A stretch of DNA of 64,000 nucleotides from CAZSVP01 sp964637185 (GTDB lineage Bacteria > Patescibacteriota > Saccharimonadia > CAILAD01 > BJGX01). The stretch spans positions 194,615 through 258,614 of the forward strand of contig CAZWVB010000001.1 of the NCBI GenBank assembly GCA_964637185.1, written 5' to 3'. Both the position numbers and the translations under genes were made by a program. The notes below the pieces were generated by a model. It ran no database searches, was not told where the DNA came from, and was given only the letters and a program-made list of their open reading frames with translations. Of this stretch, positions 18,773 to 24,734 are shown in pieces; position 1 is the stretch's first letter, and every line of letters starts with the position of its first letter.

Positions 18773-19945
18773 ATGGCCCCAAAATCATCCAAATTTGTGG
18801 TGGATGGTATTGCATATGAACTTAGTCCGGATGGTGCTCGTCGTGTAGGTGTCAAAACCAAGCCCAAAATTGGTGTTAAGAGACCAACCCATACCCAAAC
18901 CAGCAATCCTGAGATCATACCACTCAATACCGAAAGTCGTAATACAAGCAGCTGGCTTTGGATATTGACCAGCGTGCGCATGGTGCTTTCAATCCGGTTT
19001 TGGTTGGTAGTATTTTTACCCATTGGATTACTGATTGTCATTAAGACCCTACAACTCAATTCGTATGAGTTGGTCCAAACTGGCTCCAATTGGTTGACAC
19101 TTGCCAAAATAGCGCGCCTACAACTCACGGCGGTTTTTTTTGCTGCTCTGCTGGTAGTAGGTATTTTTCTAGAGGCTTGGTTGCGCAAATTGGCTGCTGA
19201 TAATAAGCCAACGTATTGGAGTATGATGGCGGCGATTGTTGCATCATCACTTGGCTATGGCGTGTTAATAATGATGGCAGCGGCGTTAGTGTTTGGCGTG
19301 TGTCTGATGACGATTAATCAGTTGTATGTAGCCTTACCTATTTTGACCGTCTTCATATGCTTACTAATCGTGGCGAGCTGGCTCATGTTTGCTCTATGGT
19401 GTTGGTCTCGTCGCAACTTAGTGTTGTCTGGATTTGGCCAGTCCTTGAAGGTGAATCGACAAATCTTATTGCCCAAATCAGCGAACGCTGGATTTCTTGC
19501 CACTACAGGCTATTCAGCAATACGTATCTTGCCAGCCACTATGACACTGCTGCTGCTTTTGCTAGTAATAGGTATAATTACTTTGGTATTTGTATCTGGT
19601 TTGTCGGTAGGCTGGCAAGCATTAACAATGATCTTGGGCTTGGTGTTAAGTCTGTTGATGCTTAGCTATGATCATCTTGCAAAACTCCAATACTGGCGAC
19701 AAGTGTTGAAACCTGCCGATCAATACAAACGGTATCCGTCGGGTGCTTTGACCATGCTAGGAGTCGATGCCCTTGTGGTTGTATTAGTGGCCGTAGCACT
19801 TATGGTACAGTTGGTGATCCCAAAACTACTCTTGAAAGCACATCTGACCACCAAAGACATCAAAAAAACCTTTGATCAACTCAATCTTACACTGCCGTCA
19901 CCCAAGCAGGTCAAACCATTTGACAACTCTACAGAAAACAGGTAA
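18773..19945 (+). CDS. Polytopic membrane protein downstream of crtB
   Basis: A 390-aa protein with a basic cytoplasmic N-terminus of about 65 residues (VVDGIAYELSPDGARRVGVK), then about seven hydrophobic helices and a short hydrophilic C-terminus. It starts 12 nt after crtB with no promoter in between, and a terminator follows, so it is the last gene of the crtI-crtE-crtB operon. I do not recognise it. A role in handling carotenoid or its glycoside in the membrane is possible by position only. Confidence 0.7.
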   Translation: MAPKSSKFVVDGIAYELSPDGARRVGVKTKPKIGVKRPTHTQTSNPEIIPLNTESRNTSSWLWILTSVRMVLSIRFWLVVFLPIGLLIVIKTLQLNSYELVQTGSNWLTLAKIARLQLTAVFFAALLVVGIFLEAWLRKLAADNKPTYWSMMAAIVASSLGYGVLIMMAAALVFGVCLMTINQLYVALPILTVFICLLIVASWLMFALWCWSRRNLVLSGFGQSLKVNRQILLPKSANAGFLATTGYSAIRILPATMTLLLLLLVIGIITLVFVSGLSVGWQALTMILGLVLSLLMLSYDHLAKLQYWRQVLKPADQYKRYPSGALTMLGVDALVVVLVAVALMVQLVIPKLLLKAHLTTKDIKKTFDQLNLTLPSPKQVKPFDNSTENR

Positions 19946-19955
19946 AATTATGTCA

Positions 19956-19976
19956 AAGCCGCCGAGAGGCTTTTTT
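19956..19976 (+). terminator. Intrinsic terminator of the crt operon
   Basis: AAGCC pairs with GGCTT over a 7-nt loop, followed by TTTTTT. It follows the 390-aa gene and precedes secE by 12 nt. A TAAAAT box at 19943 just before it could make it the 5' end of a secE transcript instead. Confidence 0.6.
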
Positions 19977-19987
19977 GGATTACAACC

Positions 19988-20179
19988 ATGCAACGCGTGA
20001 CCAACTACCTACAGGGTTCGCTTGCCGAGCTCAAAAAAGTTATATGGCCAACCCGCCGACAGGCGATTACGCTGGCCGTGATTGTTGTAGTCGTATCGTT
20101 GGTACTAGGTATCTACCTGTCAGGCTTGGATGCAATTTTCCGCCAAGCTTTACAGGCTATTATTAAACGAGGGCAGTGA
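19988..20179 (+). CDS. secE: Preprotein translocase subunit SecE
   Basis: A 63-aa protein with the short bacterial SecE form: an amphipathic helix with ELKKVIWPTRRQAI (the conserved K-x-W-P motif) and one transmembrane helix. It stabilises SecY in the SecYEG channel. It is followed by nusG, rplK and rplA in the conserved bacterial order. Confidence 0.95.
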   Translation: MQRVTNYLQGSLAELKKVIWPTRRQAITLAVIVVVVSLVLGIYLSGLDAIFRQALQAIIKRGQ

Positions 20180-20186
20180 GTCAGTT

Positions 20187-20726
20187 ATGAATAAACAGTC
20201 AGGACAACAATCTTGGTACGTGATACACACCTATTCTGGTTATGAGGATCAGGTGGCTGAGGCTTTGCGTCAACGTATTGAGTCGATGGACTTGAGCGAT
20301 AAGATATTTGATGTGATTGTGCCTAAAGAAAAGCAGATTGAGATCAAAAACGGTCGCCGTCGTACAGTAGAGCGCAAAATCTTTCCCGGCTATATCATGG
20401 TGCATATGATTGTTACCGAAGATAGCTGGTTTGTGGTCCGCAACACACCCAATGTGACTGGCTTTGTGGGTAGTGGTACCACGCCATCGCCACTCAGTGA
20501 AGATGAAGTCAAAGCCATCCAGAAGCGCATGGGCGTAGAGGAGCCTAAATTCAAGATTGATTACTCGGTAGGCGAGCTGGTCAACATCACCGATGGTCCA
20601 TTCAAGGGCTTTGACGGAACAATATCCGAGGTAGATGAGCAAAAAGGTAAGATCAAGGTATTGGTCAGTATGTTTGGCCGTGAGACCCCGGTTGAGCTAG
20701 ATGGCCTGCAGGTAAAGAAGGTATAA
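20187..20726 (+). CDS. nusG: Transcription termination/antitermination factor NusG
   Basis: A 179-aa protein with the NGN domain (SWYVIHTYSGYEDQVAEAL near residue 8, KIFPGYIMVHM near 65, VTGFVGSG) and a C-terminal KOW motif (VNITDGPFKGFDGTISEVD). Couples RNA polymerase with ribosome or Rho. ATG 20187 gives the canonical N-terminus; GAGGG lies about 15 nt upstream inside secE's end. Confidence 0.95.
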   Translation: MNKQSGQQSWYVIHTYSGYEDQVAEALRQRIESMDLSDKIFDVIVPKEKQIEIKNGRRRTVERKIFPGYIMVHMIVTEDSWFVVRNTPNVTGFVGSGTTPSPLSEDEVKAIQKRMGVEEPKFKIDYSVGELVNITDGPFKGFDGTISEVDEQKGKIKVLVSMFGRETPVELDGLQVKKV

Positions 20727-20730
20727 AATT

Positions 20731-21168
20731 ATGGCAGAATCAAAACAAGTACTCGCAAAAGTAAAAATGGTATTGATGGGTGGTGGTGCCACCCCAGCTC
20801 CTCCAGTTGGTTCGAGCTTGGGTCAGCATGGTGTCAACATGATGGATTTTATCAATCCATTCAATGAGCAGACCCAGGATCGCAAAGGCCAGCCTACTCC
20901 TGTAGTAGTGACTATCTATGAAGACAAGTCTATGACTTTTGTCATCAAAGGTACCCCTGCCAAAACACTTATCAAAGAAGCTCTCAAGCTCAAAAGTGGC
21001 AGTGGCGTGCCCAACAAAGACAAGGTGGGCAAACTCACTGATGCTCAGCTAACCCAAATAGCTGAGGCCAAAATGGCTGATCTTAATGCCAATGATATTG
21101 AGGCGGCTAAGAAAATCATCGCCGGTACGGCTCGGAGCATGGGCGTCGAGACAGAGTTGAAGAAATAA
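20731..21168 (+). CDS. rplK: 50S ribosomal protein L11
   Basis: A 145-aa L11 with the N-terminal GGGATPAPPVGSSLGQHGVN motif and a C-terminal rRNA-binding domain (GSGVPNKDKVGKLT, then GTARSMGV). It forms the GTPase-associated centre with L10 and L12, encoded further on in this window. Four nucleotides separate it from nusG. Confidence 0.96.
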   Translation: MAESKQVLAKVKMVLMGGGATPAPPVGSSLGQHGVNMMDFINPFNEQTQDRKGQPTPVVVTIYEDKSMTFVIKGTPAKTLIKEALKLKSGSGVPNKDKVGKLTDAQLTQIAEAKMADLNANDIEAAKKIIAGTARSMGVETELKK

Positions 21169-21220
21169 TTAACCTGTGTGGAATCCAGCATAGCTGGAGT
21201 TTGACCACGAAGGAGTATAT

Positions 21221-22183
21221 ATGCCAACTAAGAAAGTTGAAGCAAAAGAATCTAGGAAAACCAGTAAGGCATCAGTTGCAGAAAAATCAGCAGCAGCTGT
21301 AAAGGATGAAGTAGCCACGGACCCAACTAACAAAGCTACGACCAAAGCAGGTAAGCATAGCGCCAAAGCTCAAGCTGAAGCCGAAGCCAAACAGGCCAAG
21401 GAAGCTCGCAAAGCAGATATCAAAAAAGAGGCAGAGGCTAAGGTTGAAGTGCCCAAGCCAACCCAAAAACCACGCGTCAAGCGCTACACCAAGAACCAAA
21501 AAGCTGTTCGCGAGCTGGTTGATAATGACAAGCTATATAGTATCGATGAAGCAATCGAGCTGCTGCCCAAAATTTCCAAGACCAAATTTGATGCTACTGC
21601 AGAAATTCATATAGCTTGCAATATCGATACCAAACAAGCTGACCAACAGGTGCGTAGTAGCGTGTCATTGCCCGCCGGTACAGGCAAGACTGTGCGTGTA
21701 GCTGTACTAGCTGACGATAAAGACGCCGAAGCTGCTAAGAAAGCTGGCGCTGACATTACCAATGCCGAAGAGCTACTGGCGGCCATAGGCAAAGAAAAGT
21801 TTGATTTTGATGTATTGGTAGCAACACCTGCCAAGATGGCTGAGCTTGGTCGCTTTGCCAAAGTGCTTGGCCCCAAAGGCTTAATGCCTTCACCCAAGAA
21901 CAATACAGTGACTGCCGACCCAGCCGCTGCTGTAACTGAGATCAAGAAGGGTCAAGCCGAGCTGCGTGCCGATAGCAACGGTATCGTTCATGTAGCTTTT
22001 GGCAAACTCAGCTTCAAGCCAACCGATCTAGCCGCCAATCTCAAAGCTGTTGTATCAGGGCTCATGCAAGCCAAACCAGCGGGCGTCAAGGGCGTGTTTG
22101 TGCGCAGCATGTTTGTAAGCGCTACTATGAGCCCAAGTATCAAGCTTGATGTAGCTGCCGCTCAAAAAGACAGCAAGCAATAA
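21221..22183 (+). CDS. rplA: 50S ribosomal protein L1 with long N-terminal extension
   Basis: A 320-aa L1, about 85 residues longer than usual. The normal L1 fold begins near residue 85 (RVKRYTKNQK, then KLYSIDEAIELL) and contains GKTVRVAVLAD and LGPKGLMPSPKN. The extension is a Lys/Ala/Glu-rich, low-complexity and probably helical or disordered arm (KQAKEARKADIKKEAEAK). It follows rplK after 52 nt that contain a TCCAGC-ATA-GCTGGA hairpin and the SD AAGGAG. L1 forms the L1 stalk and usually autoregulates its operon. Confidence 0.95.
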   Translation: MPTKKVEAKESRKTSKASVAEKSAAAVKDEVATDPTNKATTKAGKHSAKAQAEAEAKQAKEARKADIKKEAEAKVEVPKPTQKPRVKRYTKNQKAVRELVDNDKLYSIDEAIELLPKISKTKFDATAEIHIACNIDTKQADQQVRSSVSLPAGTGKTVRVAVLADDKDAEAAKKAGADITNAEELLAAIGKEKFDFDVLVATPAKMAELGRFAKVLGPKGLMPSPKNNTVTADPAAAVTEIKKGQAELRADSNGIVHVAFGKLSFKPTDLAANLKAVVSGLMQAKPAGVKGVFVRSMFVSATMSPSIKLDVAAAQKDSKQ

Positions 22184-22187
22184 GTAT

Positions 22188-22290
22188 TTTGAGCGCACAT
22201 AACTTCGTTGCCAGCTGCGATGCTCATGTAATGTAGACCGCCTACATCTTACTTCGCTTCTCGCTGGCGCCTTGTTCTGCGCTGCTCAAA
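22188..22290 (+). ncRNA. Structured 3'-UTR element, copy A
   Basis: It starts 5 nt after the rplA stop. Outer stem: TTTGAG (22188-22193) with CTCAAA (22285-22290) and CGCA (22194-22197) with TGCG (22278-22281). Middle stem: GCCAGC (22210-22215) with GCTGGC (22263-22268). Inner stem: ATGTAG (22231-22236) with CTACAT (22242-22247). Two further copies (30895-31010 and 39290-39407) share the unpaired blocks CGTT, TGCG and CTC...G(C/T)CTTG while the outer and middle stem sequences differ yet still pair. It is not a known Rfam class that I can name. Confidence 0.7.
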
Positions 22291-22312
22291 TCTACTAATT
22301 TCAAATCTCTTC

Positions 22313-22341
22313 AAATGATCCGCCAACTGGCGGATCATTTT
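22313..22341 (+). terminator. Intrinsic terminator of the secE-nusG-rplK-rplA operon
   Basis: AAATGATCCGCC (22313-22324) pairs perfectly with GGCGGATCATTT (22329-22340) over an AACT loop, ending in TTTT. Confidence 0.9.
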
Positions 22342-22372
22342 GGTTATGGTTGGTAGGATTGATATTATTTGT

Positions 22373-22378
22373 TAGGCT
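22373..22378 (+). promoter_or_regulatory. -10 box, leaderless start
   Basis: TAGGCT ends 8 nt before the dcd ATG with no SD in between. Confidence 0.4.
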
Positions 22379-22386
22379 AAGTAAAT

Positions 22387-23205
22387 ATGAGAGGGCCAAA
22401 TCCAATTGATTTTGATAAGTGGTTGCGCGATCGATCGCGTCAGGCCGACTTTGATTTGGCCGATGTTGAGTTATATCAGCGGAAAGCAAACCAACCATTT
22501 TCTGGGGTATTGGGTGATGCTGAGCTCAAAGCCTGCATGAATACTGGTCAGGTGGTGATCGATCCATTTGAGCCTGAGCTACTCAACTCCAGCAGCTATG
22601 ATGTGCGTTTGGGTGGTAACTATTACGTCGCCGAGAAAGTTGGCGACCGAGTGGACTTCTCACCCTATACCAAAGAAGAAGTTGAGCTTTACTACTCTGG
22701 CCCTCACAAGGCTACTACTCATGAGCAGTGGTGCAAACAGCATCGTCGCCAACCATTCGCCGGCATCGATCGCGACGAACATATCATAGTGTTGGCGCCG
22801 GGTGAATGCATATTGGCCCATACGGTGGAGTACATTGGCGCGAGCTATGGCATCACTACCATGATGAAGGCTCGCTCAAGTCTGGGCCGTATCAACATCA
22901 GCTCTTGCGACGACGCCGGTTGGGGAGATGTTGGCTACATCAATCGTTGGACCATGGAGATACGTAACAAAAACACCAGCGTATGGGTGCCTTTGGTAGT
23001 TGGAATGCCGATTGCCCAAATGATTTTCTTCTGGGTAGCAGCTAGCACCATAGATTATGGCGCTACTGGCCATTATCAATCGGGGGTTGATATCCGTAAA
23101 CTACAAAAAGCCTGGCGCCCCGAAGGAATGCTACCTAAATTGTACTCTAGCAGCAATACCGCATTGCGCAAGAAGTTGTCCAAAGACAAAAAGACTGGCT
23201 TTTGA
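22387..23205 (+). CDS. dcd: dCTP deaminase (dUTPase superfamily)
   Basis: A 272-aa protein, longer than the usual Dcd of about 190 aa because of a 50-residue N-terminal part and an insertion before residue 120. The trimeric dUTPase/Dcd fold is shown by LLNSSSYDVRLGGNYYV, KARSSLGRINISSCD and the motif AGWGDVGYINRWTMEIRN, whose Glu matches the Dcd catalytic Glu. It makes dUTP from dCTP; the DAG-type motif leaves open a bifunctional dCTP deaminase/dUTPase giving dUMP. It stands directly before the nudix-tmk-thyX genes, which would use that dUMP. Confidence 0.88.
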   Translation: MRGPNPIDFDKWLRDRSRQADFDLADVELYQRKANQPFSGVLGDAELKACMNTGQVVIDPFEPELLNSSSYDVRLGGNYYVAEKVGDRVDFSPYTKEEVELYYSGPHKATTHEQWCKQHRRQPFAGIDRDEHIIVLAPGECILAHTVEYIGASYGITTMMKARSSLGRINISSCDDAGWGDVGYINRWTMEIRNKNTSVWVPLVVGMPIAQMIFFWVAASTIDYGATGHYQSGVDIRKLQKAWRPEGMLPKLYSSSNTALRKKLSKDKKTGF

Positions 23206-23209
23206 ACTT

Positions 23210-23297
23210 AGTTTTCAAGCTTTTTAGTTTGAGCACAATCATATATACTAAATCCTGACTTAGAGGCGGAAAGTTTCCGACCTTGAAAACTAGGAGG
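23210..23297 (+). promoter_or_regulatory. Possible three-way-junction leader of the nudix-tmk-thyX operon
   Basis: AGTTTTCAAG (23210-23219) pairs with CTTGAAAACT (23282-23291), which directly abuts the SD AGGAGG (23292-23297). Inside, TTTAGT (23223-23228) pairs with ACTAAA (23247-23252), and CGGA (23267-23270) with TCCG (23276-23279). It would form only in transcripts entering from dcd. A TATACT box at 23244-23249 could give a shorter transcript that lacks the first strand. No known riboswitch class is recognised. Confidence 0.45.
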
Positions 23298-23305
23298 TGA
23301 GGGCT

Positions 23306-23806
23306 GTGCCCCACATCAACAATCCAGGGGTGGATTGGTGCGTCACGGCCTACATCGTCCGTGAACATGAAGGTGAGTTGCAGGTTCTACTGTGCGACCA
23401 TCGCAAGCTCGGCACATGGGTGCCGATTGGTGGCCACGTGGAACCGCACGAAGACCCCATCACGGCGCTGTTTCGCGAAGTTCGTGAGGAGTGTGGTGGG
23501 ATCGATATCAAGCTGCTCTACGGCAAAGCGTCGCGTTCCCACTACGGTCCGAAGAACTACGACCTGCCCAAGCCAGACTTCTTCGATCTTCACCCGATCG
23601 AGACCGAGGTGGATCATCAGCATGTTGGCATGGGCTGGATCTGCTGGCTCGACGCTGGCGAACCGACGCTCAGCGATGAGCATCGAGAGCTGCGTTGGTT
23701 CAGCCGAGGTGATCTCAGTGGGGTCAGCATGCCGATCAACGTGCTCAATCACGCCTGCGACGCGCTGCACTACACCAAGCTCGACATCAGCTGGGTAAAG
23801 GAGTAA
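23306..23806 (+). CDS. NUDIX hydrolase, GC-rich class
   Basis: A 166-aa protein with a complete Nudix box, GGHVEPHEDPITALFREV followed by REECGG (near residues 38-63), which binds Mg and hydrolyses a nucleoside diphosphate linked to X. GTG 23306 is chosen because AGGAGG ends 8 nt before it; a GTG at 23297 lies inside that site. It leads a four-gene GC-rich operon. Next to dcd, tmk and thyX a dUTP or other dNTP pyrophosphatase role is plausible but not proven; specificity cannot be read from the box. Confidence 0.88.
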   Translation: MPHINNPGVDWCVTAYIVREHEGELQVLLCDHRKLGTWVPIGGHVEPHEDPITALFREVREECGGIDIKLLYGKASRSHYGPKNYDLPKPDFFDLHPIETEVDHQHVGMGWICWLDAGEPTLSDEHRELRWFSRGDLSGVSMPINVLNHACDALHYTKLDISWVKE

Positions 23807-23809
23807 GAC

Positions 23810-24427
23810 ATGTCTCAACCACTCTATATTGCACTTGAGGGTGTTGAGGGTTGTGGCAAGTCCACGCAAGCTCAACTCCTCGCCGATCGACTCGGTGCTG
23901 TTCTGACTCGTGAGCCAGGCGGCACCCCGATGGGCAGCATGGTTCGCCAGATCTTGCTCGATCCGAACACCGGAGAGCTCGAACCCATGGCCGAAGTGTT
24001 GCTGTTCAATGCCGACCGTGTGCAGCATCTGCACGAGGTGGTGTTGCCGGCGCTGCAGGCTGGCCAGCCAGTGGTCTCTGATCGCAGCTATGTCAGCAAC
24101 TGTGTCTACCAAGGCCACGCTCGTGGGCTGGGTGCCGACTATGTGCGCTCGGTCTGCAGCCTGGTGGTGACCGAGCTGTTCCCGCATCGAATCTTCGTGC
24201 TGGATGTGGACCTGGCTGACTCAATGGCACGGATCAGTGCCCGTGGGGGTGAACTCGACCGCTTCGAACAAGAAGGAGCGGAGTTTCATGCCAAGCTCGT
24301 AGAGGGGTTCCGCATCGAAGCTCAGAAGGGGCTGCCTGGTCAGTTCGTGTTCATCGATGGCCGCGGCAGCGTGGAAGAAGTCCAACAATCCATCTGGGCT
24401 CATGTCGAGCCCTTGCAAGCAGCCTGA
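23810..24427 (+). CDS. tmk: Thymidylate kinase, GC-rich class
   Basis: A 205-aa P-loop kinase: GVEGCGKST (residues 10-18), then REPGGTPMG near residue 34 and DRSYVS near 90 in place of the usual DRF/DRY. LDVDL and a basic-poor lid (ISARGGELDRFEQEG) follow. It phosphorylates dTMP to dTDP. SD AAAGGAG overlaps the end of the nudix gene and only 3 nt separate the two genes. Confidence 0.92.
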   Translation: MSQPLYIALEGVEGCGKSTQAQLLADRLGAVLTREPGGTPMGSMVRQILLDPNTGELEPMAEVLLFNADRVQHLHEVVLPALQAGQPVVSDRSYVSNCVYQGHARGLGADYVRSVCSLVVTELFPHRIFVLDVDLADSMARISARGGELDRFEQEGAEFHAKLVEGFRIEAQKGLPGQFVFIDGRGSVEEVQQSIWAHVEPLQAA

Positions 24428-24439
24428 GAGGAGGGCAGC

Positions 24440-24709
24440 GTGAGTGCGCCACTGCTAGATATGAAGGTCCGCTTCAACCAGGAGCGGAAGATGTGGGAGG
24501 CTTATCGGCGTGCTCCGCGCACCGTCAACGACTCTGTCGGCCACCCGCGTCACAAGCCAGAGGTTGAAGTAGTGGTAGAAGCCGGTGACATGGCTACGTT
24601 TCGCGAGAAACTAATCGATCACTTACTCCGGCCGTACTTCGAGCGAGCACAAGAAGAAGTCGATGCCGCGATCGATGCGGCATATCGTGAACAACCGCGC
24701 CCCAACTAG
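24440..24709 (+). CDS. Small orphan protein, 89 aa, GC-rich class
   Basis: GTG start behind AGGAGG, between tmk and the thyX-like gene. The protein is short, charged and without membrane segments; the first half contains KVRFNQERKMWEAYRR, the second EVVVEAGDMATFREKLIDHL and an acidic helix. I do not recognise it. The tight placement inside a thymidylate operon suggests a helper of that pathway, by position only. Confidence 0.7.
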   Translation: MSAPLLDMKVRFNQERKMWEAYRRAPRTVNDSVGHPRHKPEVEVVVEAGDMATFREKLIDHLLRPYFERAQEEVDAAIDAAYREQPRPN

Positions 24710-24734
24710 GGCTACATCAACAAGGAGGGGCGCA

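Noticed and set aside
22188..22290. The 3'-UTR element as an ordinary intrinsic terminator
   Set aside because: It has no T run, and in copy A a separate perfect terminator follows at 22313-22341.
23210..23297. Assignment of the nudix leader to a known riboswitch (purine, THF, preQ1)
   Set aside because: The conserved core bases of those classes are not present; only the general shape fits.
23387..24187. Minus-strand frame of 266 codons opposite nudix and tmk
   Set aside because: It is a shadow of two well-supported GC-rich genes and has no recognisable motif.
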